This document shows, piece by piece, positions 35,688-43,749 of a stretch of DNA of 59,460 bases. Within the stretch, counting starts at the first letter, position 1; each line of letters starts with the position of its first letter. Source of the stretch: Acidobacteriota bacterium (GTDB taxonomy: Bacteria; Acidobacteriota; Thermoanaerobaculia; Thermoanaerobaculales; Sulfomarinibacteraceae); NCBI GenBank assembly GCA_024641545.1, contig JAHECW010000010.1:1-59460 (forward strand), in the 5' to 3' direction. Both the position numbers and the translations under genes were made by a program. The notes under the pieces were generated by a model. That model worked only from the letters and a program-made list of their open reading frames with translations, was not told where the DNA came from and ran no database searches.

Positions 35688-36691
35688 TTCCGGTTGTCCC
35701 TCCGTTGGTAGCGCATGAGCTGGATCCGTCGATTCCCGGTGTCCGCTACGACCATCTGCCCGCGCCCATCGATGGCGAGGCCTCCCGGCGTCCAGAACTC
35801 ACCCGCATTGAAACCGCGGCCGCCGATGATGAGCAGTAGCCGGCCGTCCTGGTCGAAGACCTGCACCGCGTCGAAGCGCGCATCGGACACATAGAGGTGG
35901 CCGTCGGGGTCGATCGCCAGTCCCTTGGCCAGGGCGAAATGGCCGGATCCGTCCCCGTGCTGGCCGAACTGAGACAGGTATCGAAGATCCGCGTCGAACT
36001 GTTGGACGCGGAAATTGAAGGGATCGAGGACCCAGATCGTGCCGTCCGGCGCCTCGACGATGGCGGTGGGGGTGTTGAACTCGCCGTCGCCGGTGCCGCG
36101 CCTGCCGGTCCTGGCCACCTCGAGTCCGTCGGAGCGGACCCGCACGACCTGACCGGCCTCGGCATCGGTGATCACGACGTCGGAATTCGCACACACGGCG
36201 ATCCCGCCACAACGCTGCACGACGTCTCGGCCCACCACCTCGCCAAGCAGCGAGCCCTTGGGCTCGAACGCGAAGACCACCCCGCTGTCACGATCCGCGA
36301 CCAGAATCCGGTCCCCGTCCCGGTTTGACGCGATGGCGACCGGTGCCACTCCGTCAGGCAACTTCAACCTGGTTGCTGCGCTTCCGTCGGTCCTGCCGCC
36401 GATCACCCAACCCACCGCCGTGTCGACGACGAAGACCCGGTCTTTGGCGAGGGCGACGGCAACCGGCCGCGGCAGCTGCCACGACTGTTGATGCCGCTCC
36501 GCACCCGCCACCGCGCGGAAGACCCGACCCAGGCCCTTGGGACGGAACTCGTCGACGATGCCCTGCCAGACAACCTCCGCCGGAGCAACCGCGGTCGCGG
36601 GCGGCCAGACCGGACCGTCGGCGCCCACCGCCGGCAACGGCAGGCAAGCCGCCCCGAACACGACCATGAGCATGACGCGGTGCATTCTCAC
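35684..36691 (-). CDS. NHL-repeat beta-propeller of the cytochrome locus
   Basis: This 335-residue exported protein has a signal at residues 1-23. A VWPPATAVAPAEVVWQG segment follows, which parallels ILYPAAPAQAVVEWVG in the propeller at 40484. NHL blades follow (VAVALAKDRVFVVDTAVGWV, IVEAPDGTIWVLDPFNFRVQQFD, LAIDPDGHLYVSDARFDAVQVFD, LAIDGRGQMVVADTGNRRIQLM). It is translationally coupled on both sides: GTG overlapping the barrel stop and ATGA into the tetrahaem gene. A role in docking or assembly of the surface cytochromes is inferred from the conserved pairing of such propellers with OmcE-like genes. Confidence 0.9.
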   Translation of the reverse strand: MRMHRVMLMVVFGAACLPLPAVGADGPVWPPATAVAPAEVVWQGIVDEFRPKGLGRVFRAVAGAERHQQSWQLPRPVAVALAKDRVFVVDTAVGWVIGGRTDGSAATRLKLPDGVAPVAIASNRDGDRILVADRDSGVVFAFEPKGSLLGEVVGRDVVQRCGGIAVCANSDVVITDAEAGQVVRVRSDGLEVARTGRRGTGDGEFNTPTAIVEAPDGTIWVLDPFNFRVQQFDADLRYLSQFGQHGDGSGHFALAKGLAIDPDGHLYVSDARFDAVQVFDQDGRLLLIIGGRGFNAGEFWTPGGLAIDGRGQMVVADTGNRRIQLMRYQRRDNRK

Positions 36692-38448
36692 CGTCGCTGG
36701 TCTCCGGCTCTGAAGGTGAAGACCCGCCTCACCCCGACCCAGATTCTCCGGAACCGGCGCTGTTCGAGCCCCGCCTCCTCGGTCCGCTGCTCGCGGACCC
36801 GTGCGTAGAACGAGAGTTTGGCGTAGTTGAACCGCATTCCAAGCTCCGCGAATTCATAGGTCCCGAAAAATTCGAAGACCTTGCGTTCCTCGGAACGCAC
36901 ATACGCGTCGAACATCAACCAGTACGTCGGTGCCCAGCTGATGTTCGCCTGCCAGACATCGGTCAGGGTCGGAACCTCGCCCCCGACCAGCTCGAATCGG
37001 TCCCCGGAGGCGCCGATGGTCACCGGCCCGAGCGCGATGTTGAGCTGGGCTCGCACAACATTCTCCTCGATCTCGGCCCCACGATCCAACCGCACCCTGT
37101 TTCGGTAGTCGCCCTCCAGGGAAATCGCGCTTCGGCGGCTGGGTCGGACCTCAAAGATCAACCGACCCCGGTAGCGTCGTCGATCGAGTCCGGTGAGGAA
37201 CGCGCTTTCGATCGGGGGGCCACCGATGTCGTAGTCCGGGATGGAGAGTTGGTTGTCGAAATACTCGGCCTCGAAGGTCACGCTGGAACGGTCCATCTGG
37301 TAGCGGACCGAACCGAAGAACAGCGACCCCAGAGCGGACTCCGTCTCGAGGCTCTCGGGATCGGCCCGGAGGTAGGTCACCCGCGGGTACAGCGCCAGCC
37401 ACCAGCGGCCGAACTGTTTGCCCCATCTCAGCCCGAGGCCGGCGCGAGGTTGGCCGAGCCGCAGGCCATCGCCGAACTCATTGCTCAGATAGCCGAGCTC
37501 GCCTTCGAGAAAGGTCGACGGGCTCAACGGGGCCACCACGCTGGCCGAGACATTCCCGGTGATGACCTCCTCGACCGGATCGGTCTCGACCCTGACAACC
37601 CTGAGATCCGCCCTCAGATCCCAGAAGCCGAGCTGACTGTAACGGTGACGCAACTGGTTTCTGAACAGGTAGTTCGTTGTCCATGGCGAGAACTCGCCGT
37701 GATCTTGAGCCGAACGGTAGAGGTTTCCGATGAGGTCGGTGTGCCAGTAGACCCGGCCGGTCCGGTTGACATCGACATCCAGCCGGCCGGTCCCGATCTC
37801 CTGCTGCAGGCCGCCTCCGAAGAGGTCGTTCGTCTTCCACAGAAGCTGCAGCACGGCGTCGACCTTGCCGACGGCCGCCTGGGTCGAGAGCTCGCTCCAG
37901 GCGGTGTCCTCGTCGCGAAGCGTCTCCGGCTGATCGGCCGTGAAGCTCTGGTTCCAGTGCCGGAGATTGAGGCGGAACCAGTCACCCCCGAGGGCGCGAA
38001 GACCGAAACGCTGGTAGTCGCGCACGCCGTCGACAATCGCACCCTGCATCAGACCCGTCACATCGGTGCCCTGGCGCCCCGCGCCGAGCTCGAACGAGAC
38101 CGCGCGGTTGTTGAAAAACCGCAGCGACCCGTCGTAGTAGGTGTCATCCACCTTGTTGCCCTGTTGGCCCGAGATGGTCTGATTCGACAGTGTCTTCGCG
38201 ATACTGGCGTCATAGGTCATGAATCTCGGGTCGACGAAGTGGCCGGAAACGGCCGCCCAGAGGACGGATTGGAGATTCGACCTCGTGGCTGAACTGCTCC
38301 GGTACTCCTGCGAATCGCTGAGGTATTCCGCCGACAGGCCAAGGGTGAAGGTCGCACCGCTCGAGGCCCAGACCGAGCCGGCGGCGCCCCACAGACAGAT
38401 CGCGGCACCGAACAGGCGAGCGGCGGGGTTCAGAAGCTGTCGATGCAC
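36688..38448 (-). CDS. Outer-membrane beta-barrel of the cytochrome locus
   Basis: This 586-residue protein has a signal at residues 8-29 and then alternating amphipathic strands throughout (ATFTLGLSAEYLSDSQEY, VSFELGAGRQG, LGLRWGKQFGRWWLALYPRVTYL, KLSFYARVREQR). There is no plug or TonB box. It is consistent with a 20-plus-stranded porin-like barrel, such as the outer-membrane part of a porin-cytochrome conduit or a filament secretion channel. It starts at GTG 38448 within the foldase gene (19-base overlap) and ends overlapping the NHL gene. The position between foldase, propeller and tetrahaem genes supports an electron-transfer or export role. The last residues are not the usual terminal Phe. 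Confidence 0.85.
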   Translation of the reverse strand: MHRQLLNPAARLFGAAICLWGAAGSVWASSGATFTLGLSAEYLSDSQEYRSSSATRSNLQSVLWAAVSGHFVDPRFMTYDASIAKTLSNQTISGQQGNKVDDTYYDGSLRFFNNRAVSFELGAGRQGTDVTGLMQGAIVDGVRDYQRFGLRALGGDWFRLNLRHWNQSFTADQPETLRDEDTAWSELSTQAAVGKVDAVLQLLWKTNDLFGGGLQQEIGTGRLDVDVNRTGRVYWHTDLIGNLYRSAQDHGEFSPWTTNYLFRNQLRHRYSQLGFWDLRADLRVVRVETDPVEEVITGNVSASVVAPLSPSTFLEGELGYLSNEFGDGLRLGQPRAGLGLRWGKQFGRWWLALYPRVTYLRADPESLETESALGSLFFGSVRYQMDRSSVTFEAEYFDNQLSIPDYDIGGPPIESAFLTGLDRRRYRGRLIFEVRPSRRSAISLEGDYRNRVRLDRGAEIEENVVRAQLNIALGPVTIGASGDRFELVGGEVPTLTDVWQANISWAPTYWLMFDAYVRSEERKVFEFFGTYEFAELGMRFNYAKLSFYARVREQRTEEAGLEQRRFRRIWVGVRRVFTFRAGDQRR

Positions 38449-39401
38449 CCTCGGACCTCGATCGTCGCTCGGTCGGACAACTCACGATCGAACTCCTCGA
38501 GCCGGCGCTGTCTCTTCTCCCGTATGATCCTTTCCTCCACCGCATCCCACACGACGGCGAGCTCGACCGGTTGTGATGGACGCGTGCTGATCACTTGCAG
38601 GACGTGGTAGCCGAATATCGACGACACCGGGTCGGTCACCTCTCCAACCTGTGCCGAGAAGACCGCCGCATCGACGGCGGGCTGCAGCGATCCGCGGTGG
38701 ACAAAACCGATGTCGCCCACCTGATCACGGAACCGAGGCGGCAGCGCCTCGAGCACGGTCTTCCCGATGACGAGAAGCGACGCCTTACTGCTGCGGGCTG
38801 CGCTGACGAGTTCGCGGGCGCGCTGCTCGGCCTCCTGCCACTCCTCCCGAGTCGCGGACGGCGGGACGTAGAACAGGATATCGGCAACATGACGTGCTTC
38901 CGGGGTCATATAGTCGTCGCCGTGAAGGATGAAGAAGACCTCGACCTCGGTCGCGGTCGCAGGCTCCACGCCGGCGACCACCGCGCGGTCGACCGCTTCG
39001 GCCACGGCGTCCCGTGCGAGGGCCGACCGGAAGGCGTCCTCCGCGATTCCCTTGGTCGCGAGCGCGGCGCGGTACTGCTCATCGCTCTTGAAGCGTTGTC
39101 GCACCTCCCGCCACGCCGCCTCGGCCGCCGACGGATCGACCTCGACCGGGTTGGCCGGCGCCCACTGCCGCTTGAGCTCTTTGAGAACCAGAATGTCGAG
39201 GGCTTCACACCTGAGTTCGGCCCTGCGTTCGGCGGAGACCTCCCGGTGATAACTCCCGACCGAGATCCGCACCGCGAGCTCACGATCGAGTTCCCACGAC
39301 TCGAGCCGAGCGCCGTTGACCACGGCGACCGGATCGGACGCGTCCGCCCGCGCCGCGCCCGCCGCAGCGCACACGAACCATGCGATGAGGATGACCTTCA
39401 C
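38430..39401 (-). CDS. PpiC/SurA-type peptidyl-prolyl isomerase
   Basis: This protein of about 323 residues has a signal (VKVILIAWFVCAAAGAARA), a SurA-like N-terminal helical chaperone region (PVAVVNGARLESWELDRELA, then a long helical stretch), and a parvulin rotamase domain at about residues 175-290 (ARHVADILFYVP, FRDQVGDIGFVHRG, SIFGYHVLQVI). It should help fold exported proteins, here most likely the barrel and cytochromes encoded beside it. The GTG at 39401 is chosen because it gives a compact signal peptide; the longer frame upstream runs through the terminator of the tetrahaem gene. It overlaps the barrel gene by 19 bases. Foldases of this type recur in nanowire cytochrome clusters. Confidence 0.85.
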   Translation of the reverse strand: MKVILIAWFVCAAAGAARADASDPVAVVNGARLESWELDRELAVRISVGSYHREVSAERRAELRCEALDILVLKELKRQWAPANPVEVDPSAAEAAWREVRQRFKSDEQYRAALATKGIAEDAFRSALARDAVAEAVDRAVVAGVEPATATEVEVFFILHGDDYMTPEARHVADILFYVPPSATREEWQEAEQRARELVSAARSSKASLLVIGKTVLEALPPRFRDQVGDIGFVHRGSLQPAVDAAVFSAQVGEVTDPVSSIFGYHVLQVISTRPSQPVELAVVWDAVEERIIREKRQRRLEEFDRELSDRATIEVRGCIDSF

Positions 39402-39456
39402 CGACAGCCGTGTTCCCGCCGACCCGGCGGTCGGGACGTGTTTTCGGGCCTTCAGC

Positions 39457-39497
39457 CAACAAAAGACACGGGAGACGAGGTCGTCGCCTCCCGTGTC
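39457..39497 (-). terminator. Rho-independent terminator after the OmcE-like gene
   Basis: The perfect 10-bp stem GACACGGGAG/CTCCCGTGTC (39465-39474 and 39488-39497) has a 13-base loop and is followed on the minus strand by TTTTGTTGG. It lies 29 bases after the OmcE-like stop and upstream of the foldase start. It would make the tetrahaem mRNA mostly separate and abundant, with some read-through into the foldase-barrel operon. Confidence 0.8.
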
Positions 39498-39525
39498 ACG
39501 AGTTCGCGTTCGCAACGGAATCGGT

Positions 39526-40137
39526 CTACTTCGCGTGACAACGGAGGCAGATGGTGCTCCCTGCGGGATCTTCCACCAGAAGCGACGGGTTACCGCCGAC
39601 GGCGCCTCCGTTGTGGACATCGTGGCAGGTCGCGCACTCCACCTTGTTGGCAAAGAGATAGTCTGCAATGGTCCCGTCGGCGTAGGTCGCCGAGGTCGGA
39701 TTGAGCTCGGGATCCTGTCCCGTGCCGGTTCCGGCGCTGTAGGTCACGCTGATCGGGTGATCGTTCGATAGATCTGTTCCAACCAGGGCGCCGCCTCCGA
39801 TGTACGTCGTTCCGGTGGTGTTGCCGCCGAAGTTCTCCAGCGCAACGGTGCCGTCGTGACAGGAAAGACACGCCTTGGAGACATCGGCCGGCTGCGCATC
39901 GACCTCCCCATCGAGGGTGTCGCTGGTGTACATGGTGAAGTTCGACGTCGTCACCTCGTGGTTCCACAACGGAGCAACAAAGGCGGTTTCGCCATCGTGG
40001 GTCGTGTGGCACGGCAGGCAGATGGTGCCGTTCGACCAGGTCTCGTTGCTGAAATCATGTGCGCTGTTGGTGATCTGGGCGCTGGCCACCCCGGCTCCCA
40101 GAATCAAACACATGCTCGTCACAATCGCTTTCTTCAT
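39526..40137 (-). CDS. OmcE-like tetrahaem cytochrome, candidate nanowire subunit
   Basis: This 203-residue exported protein has a signal (residues 1-20, ending VASAQ) and four CxxCH haem sites: C40-H44, C90-H94, C168-H172 and C197-H201. There are five further histidines for axial ligation: H27 (SAHDFS), H47 (CHTTH), H60 (PLWNH), H127 (SNDHPIS) and H175 (CHDVH). The SAHDFS, CLPCHTTH, APLWNH, CLSCHDGT, DLSNDHPIS, KVECATCHDVHN and terminal CLRCHAK series is the layout I associate with OmcE, which polymerises into a micrometre-long haem wire in Geobacter. It has its own promoter, a strong Shine-Dalgarno (GGAGGG, 8 bases) and a strong terminator, as expected for a highly expressed filament subunit. 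Filament formation is inference. Confidence 0.88.
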   Translation of the reverse strand: MKKAIVTSMCLILGAGVASAQITNSAHDFSNETWSNGTICLPCHTTHDGETAFVAPLWNHEVTTSNFTMYTSDTLDGEVDAQPADVSKACLSCHDGTVALENFGGNTTGTTYIGGGALVGTDLSNDHPISVTYSAGTGTGQDPELNPTSATYADGTIADYLFANKVECATCHDVHNGGAVGGNPSLLVEDPAGSTICLRCHAK

Positions 40138-40257
40138 GATCCATGCCCTCCGATTTCAATTCACCAGAGACCCGAATCGAACCCGGCTGCCGGCGTGAGC
40201 CGCCCACGCGTGACTGCGAACGACCCGCAGGTTCGGACGAGCCTCATCAACGGCCGA

Positions 40258-40286
40258 AGCATACGATGCGATTATTCCCGTTTCAA
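40258..40286 (-). promoter_or_regulatory. Sigma-70-type promoter of the OmcE-like gene
   Basis: On the minus strand TTGAAA (-35, 40286-40281), a 17-base spacer and TATGCT (-10, 40263-40258). The predicted start of transcription is about 40251, giving a leader of about 113 bases. Confidence 0.65.
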
Positions 40287-40304
40287 TACTTGCACCAATG
40301 AACA

Positions 40305-40320
40305 TGTGACTAAGGGCACA
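40305..40320. promoter_or_regulatory. CRP/FNR-like site at about -61.5 of the OmcE-like promoter
   Basis: TGTGA-CTAAGG-GCACA matches nine of ten CRP consensus positions. Its centre (40312.5) is 61.5 bases upstream of the predicted transcription start, the classical class I activator position. Which CRP/FNR-family protein would bind is unknown. Confidence 0.5.
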
Positions 40321-40483
40321 TAATTAACCGGGTTTCTGTCATGAGAGGGTAACCGAACCATCGAATCAGGACACTGTCTCAAAAATTCAACCCCCCTTTC
40401 TGCAGGAAATGACCCCGCCGGGGCCGTCGCTGAACGCTCGATCGGTCGGGTTTCCGACCTCACGGTCAGTACCGGTTGGCCGA
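40321..40483. other. Intergenic region between the NHL lipoprotein and OmcE-like genes
   Basis: Two short minus-strand hairpins follow the NHL stop: GGTCGG-AAAC-CCGACC (40444-40459) and GGCCCC-GGC-GGGGTC (40411-40425). They probably end or slow the upstream transcript. The rest is AT-richer promoter-distal DNA with no gene. Confidence 0.4.
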
Positions 40484-41533
40484 TCACTGCGGTGCACCGA
40501 GGAACCGAAACAGCTGAAGCCGGTGGTTGAGGGTGTCGGCGACGACCAGCAGCTCATCACGCTTCGCGATTCCTGACGGCAAGGAGAATTGCCCCGGCCC
40601 CTGGCCCGGTTCTCCGAACCACATCAGAAGCTCGCCGTCGAGGTTGAACATCTGGACCAGTTGGAACGCGCCGTCCACCTCGTACAACACACCGTTGTCC
40701 GAGTCGGCGACCAGGCCTCGGGGCCGATTCAGGTTCCCCGGGCTGTCGCCGGCACTCCCGAAGATCAGATCGAGATCGCCGGCCGGATCAAAGACCTGAA
40801 TCCGGAAGTTCAAGTAGTCCGAGACATAGAGGTAACCCTCACCGTCAAAGGCCGCCGCCACCGGAAAGTTGAACTCACCGTCGCGGGCGCTGCCGACGTG
40901 GCCTCCCAAGGTCATCACCGCCAAACCCGTCGCGGTTTCGATCACATCGACCGCGTGACGTCCGGTGTCGCAGACCGCGATCCGATCGCCGCCGGGCGTC
41001 AACGCGATGGACGTCGGTCGATCGAAGATCCCGGCGCCACCGTAGGCCCTCACGAACCGGAGATCGCGATCGTAAGAGTAGACGGCCTGCGAACTCGCAT
41101 CACTGACGTACAGGGTTCCGTCCTCGGCTACCGCCACTCCGACGGGCTGGAAGAGCGATCCCGGAGAGGCGCCGCGGAAGAGCTCGAACCGCCGTTGGTC
41201 CTGATTGATGACCACGACCCCCCGGAGGTGCTGGTCAACTACGAAGATGGTTCGATCCGGCCCGATCGCCACCGCCGTCGGCGCCATGAGCGAGGCTTCC
41301 TGTTCCTCTTCGCCCACCAGAACCTTCCTCCAGGTGCGGCTGCGGGTGTCGACATCTGCGTGCGTGCCGATGGCTCCTACCCACTCCACAACCGCCTGGG
41401 CCGGGGCCGCAGGATAGAGAATTCTGGTCGACCCGGATGCCGTCCTCCGATCGGCGGGCGCGCCGCCCGAGCTGCATGAGGCAACGAACACTGCCACAAC
41501 CAATAGAAGTACGAAGTGCGATCGATGATCCAT
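40484..41533 (-). CDS. NHL-repeat propeller lipoprotein
   Basis: This protein of about 349 residues has a lipoprotein signal with lipobox VASC (C20 if started at the ATG at 41533). It is a six-bladed NHL propeller (VAIGPDRTIFVVDQHLRGVVVI, VAVAEDGTLYVSDASSQAVYSYD, AAFDGEGYLYVSDYLNFRIQVFD, LLVVADTLNHRLQLFRF). The ILYPAAPAQAVVEWVG segment after the signal parallels the propeller at 35684. An alternative ATG at 41557 overlaps the stop of the 21-haem gene (ATGA), but gives a worse signal peptide and no Shine-Dalgarno; GAGAGCGGGG precedes the chosen start. It is likely anchored in the outer membrane and coupled to the 21-haem cytochrome. Confidence 0.88.
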   Translation of the reverse strand: MDHRSHFVLLLVVAVFVASCSSGGAPADRRTASGSTRILYPAAPAQAVVEWVGAIGTHADVDTRSRTWRKVLVGEEEQEASLMAPTAVAIGPDRTIFVVDQHLRGVVVINQDQRRFELFRGASPGSLFQPVGVAVAEDGTLYVSDASSQAVYSYDRDLRFVRAYGGAGIFDRPTSIALTPGGDRIAVCDTGRHAVDVIETATGLAVMTLGGHVGSARDGEFNFPVAAAFDGEGYLYVSDYLNFRIQVFDPAGDLDLIFGSAGDSPGNLNRPRGLVADSDNGVLYEVDGAFQLVQMFNLDGELLMWFGEPGQGPGQFSLPSGIAKRDELLVVADTLNHRLQLFRFLGAPQ

Positions 41534-41553
41534 GAGTAACGCCCCGCTCTCGT

Positions 41554-43305
41554 TCATTTGGGGTGGCACGCAATGCACAGCTCGGCCTGGTTGGTCGCCT
41601 TCCAGGTGAAGAGTTTCGAGCTCGGCGCGGCGTGGGGCTCGTGGCACTGCCGGCAACTCATCTCTTGGCCCACAAGAGACTTCGCCACCTGCGTCCGGCC
41701 CTTGGCTTCGATGACTCCGGTCACGGGGTGCTCGGGAATCGGGTGGTTCTTGCGAAGACCGGGGTCGAGGTCGATCACTTTGAGATCCTTCGCCCGTTCG
41801 CCCCGGAGCACATACCCTCCTTCGAGTCTGATGCTCTCATCTCGCCCCGCCTTCACCCGGCTCTGGAGGTGACACCCGTTGCAGAGGTCGTTGCCGGAAG
41901 CCTTGAGGAGGTGCTCCTCCGCGCCGCCGTGCGGCAGGTGACAGCTGTGACAGCCGATCCACGAGATCGCCCGGTGGACGGCGTCGCCCTCTCCGCCGGC
42001 CTGGTCCTCATGGCAGTCAAGGCACAGCCCGCCTCCCGCGGCGCGCAGGAGCTTCGGCTGCCGTGATGCGTGGGGAGAGTGACAGTCCACGCACTCCAGG
42101 GCTGCCATGGCAGGGTGGGGAACGGCGGCGGTCGCGATGGTTTCGGAGACCTCTTCGTGGCAGTTCTCGCACAGGGCGTTGCCGCCTCCGTCCACCAGGT
42201 TCGGCGCCGAGCCTTCGTGACAGTTGCTGCAGCCCTCGCGGAACGGCGGATGAATCGATCCGTTGGCGATCAGCGGCAGGCTCGACGACCCGTGCGGGTC
42301 GTGGCAGCTGCCGCAGCGAGCGGTCGCCATCTCCGCCCCGAAGTGCAACCTCCGAAGCTCGGGGTCGGAAGCGTCGTGGCAGGCGCGACAGAGTTCGTCC
42401 TCGTCGTCCAGAAGCATTGCCGGCCGATCGCTGGAATGCGCATCGTGACAGCCGTCGCAGCCATCCTCCAGGGCCGCGTGACCACCGGGCCCTTTCGCCC
42501 GTTCGGCAATCTCCGGGTGGCAGGAGAAACACAGGTCTCCGCCACCCGCCTTGAGCAGGAAGGGCTGTTCTGCGAGGTGGGGATCGTGGCACCCGACGCA
42601 GCGGCCCTGCTTGACCGCAGTGTGCACCACAGCGCCGTTCTTCGTCGCCACCCCTCCATGGCACGCCTCACACAGCGAACCCCCTTCATGAAGCAACCGA
42701 ACCCGGGTCCCTCTCGGCTTTCGGTGGCACGCTTCGCACGAACCCTCCGCGAAGGGCAGATGCCGCGAAACGCCCCGTAACATGTGTTCGTTCTCCGAAC
42801 CGTGCGTGTCGTGGCACGAACGACAATCGGCGCGGCGCACCGGGATGGGGTGCAGCGCGTCGGTCGCGTCCGCGTCGTGGCACTGCCCGCAGACCTGCCC
42901 GGGGTCCACCACCAGCAACGCATCGAAGTCGGTGCCGTGCGGATCGTGGCAGGTCCCGCAGTCGTCGATCACCGGCGCATGGGGGACCGCGACCTTGCCC
43001 TCCGCGGCCTTGACCATACCGTCGTGACACGCCAGGCAGAGCGCCGAACCGGTGTCCACCAGCCCGACGGTCGTCGTTTCCTCACCCTGATCGAACGCGT
43101 GGCACGTCAAACAGTCGTCGACGGCCGGAGGGTGGGGAATTCGAACCGCGAGAATCTCGTCGTGACAGGTCTCGCAGGTGGTCTTTTCCGGGTCCACGAG
43201 CGTCGGGTGATCCGCCGCCGATGCGATTTCCACGGCGGCGCCGGCGACCACCAGGATCGCCACGCAAAGACCGCGACCGAAGACGGATCGGTGTTGTATC
43301 TGCAT
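41554..43305 (-). CDS. 21-haem c-type cytochrome (doubled CxxCH type)
   Basis: This 583-residue exported protein has a signal near residues 8-31. I count 21 CxxCH sites, from CETCH near residue 44 to CIACH at the last residues, about one haem per 28 residues. The sites come in pairs of the doubled-CxxCH type, with CHDPH, CHDTH, CHDAH, CHSPH, CHLPH and CHEPH providing second-ligand histidines. Pairs are separated by LLxxxGGxLCxxCH repeats, suggesting growth by tandem duplication. One haem-poor basic segment (about residues 480-545) precedes the last pair. The ATG at 43305 has GGAG upstream. It heads the locus and could be a periplasm-spanning or surface wire. Confidence 0.94.
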   Translation of the reverse strand: MQIQHRSVFGRGLCVAILVVAGAAVEIASAADHPTLVDPEKTTCETCHDEILAVRIPHPPAVDDCLTCHAFDQGEETTTVGLVDTGSALCLACHDGMVKAAEGKVAVPHAPVIDDCGTCHDPHGTDFDALLVVDPGQVCGQCHDADATDALHPIPVRRADCRSCHDTHGSENEHMLRGVSRHLPFAEGSCEACHRKPRGTRVRLLHEGGSLCEACHGGVATKNGAVVHTAVKQGRCVGCHDPHLAEQPFLLKAGGGDLCFSCHPEIAERAKGPGGHAALEDGCDGCHDAHSSDRPAMLLDDEDELCRACHDASDPELRRLHFGAEMATARCGSCHDPHGSSSLPLIANGSIHPPFREGCSNCHEGSAPNLVDGGGNALCENCHEEVSETIATAAVPHPAMAALECVDCHSPHASRQPKLLRAAGGGLCLDCHEDQAGGEGDAVHRAISWIGCHSCHLPHGGAEEHLLKASGNDLCNGCHLQSRVKAGRDESIRLEGGYVLRGERAKDLKVIDLDPGLRKNHPIPEHPVTGVIEAKGRTQVAKSLVGQEMSCRQCHEPHAAPSSKLFTWKATNQAELCIACHPK

Positions 43306-43483
43306 CAGTTCTCCATCATTCGCGGAGCGTCCGAGAGCCGCCCGTGACCCCACCCCGCCGGAAAGCCGACCCGGCGGGTGTCGACGCCGGTTGTACGTCC
43401 ATCTCAAGATTCACGCTCCAGAATCGTGCCCTCGTGTCTTCGATCGCCGTTTTGCGTCTCATGTTGCCCGAGGTCGACAAATC

Positions 43484-43512
43484 ATCATCGAAGTGTCGGA
43501 CCAGATGCTCAA
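43484..43512 (-). promoter_or_regulatory. Weak candidate promoter of the 21-haem gene
   Basis: TTGAGC (43512-43507), a 17-base spacer and GATGAT (43489-43484) on the minus strand. Each hexamer matches consensus at four of six bases. The leader would be about 170 bases. Confidence 0.3.
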
Positions 43513-43549
43513 CTCTGCAAAGACTCCCACATCCGATCGTTGATTCCAG

Positions 43550-43565
43550 TGTGACGCTGATCACT
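43550..43565. promoter_or_regulatory. CRP/FNR-like palindrome upstream of the 21-haem gene
   Basis: TGTGA-CGCTGA-TCACT matches nine of ten CRP consensus positions. It lies about 80 bases above the weak candidate transcription start of the 21-haem gene and about 190 bases from the divergent S4 gene. Confidence 0.42.
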
Positions 43566-43749
43566 CAATTGTTAGAGTGCGCAACTGTACATGATCCAAG
43601 GCGCCCCGCCAACCGGGTGCGCCCGCCACGCGCCGAGTCCGCACACGGCGGTGCGGGAGATTCCGCGAGGTGCGCGATTCAAATTTTTCATGGGGTCTTG
43701 TCGGGATGGCGGCGAAACCTCATGAACAATCCGGGCTAAACTGCCGTCG

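Larger units (their letters stand above)
43306..43749. other. Divergent regulatory region between the 21-haem and S4 genes
   Basis: No gene is supported. The middle (about 43430-43600) is AT-richer than its surroundings and holds a CRP-like palindrome and a weak minus-strand promoter. A small open frame at 43316-43564 lacks coding character. TAAACT just before the S4 gene start may be its -10. Confidence 0.45.

Noticed and set aside
30546-43305. Nitrite reductase or hydroxylamine oxidoreductase-type enzyme cluster
   Set aside because: The cytochromes lack the catalytic CxxCK or cross-linked Tyr features and have only ordinary bis-His-type motifs; a wire or conduit role fits better.
43316-43564. 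Small minus-strand open frame in the cytochrome regulatory region
   Set aside because: No ribosome site, no signal peptide and no coding-like composition; it overlaps a probable promoter.
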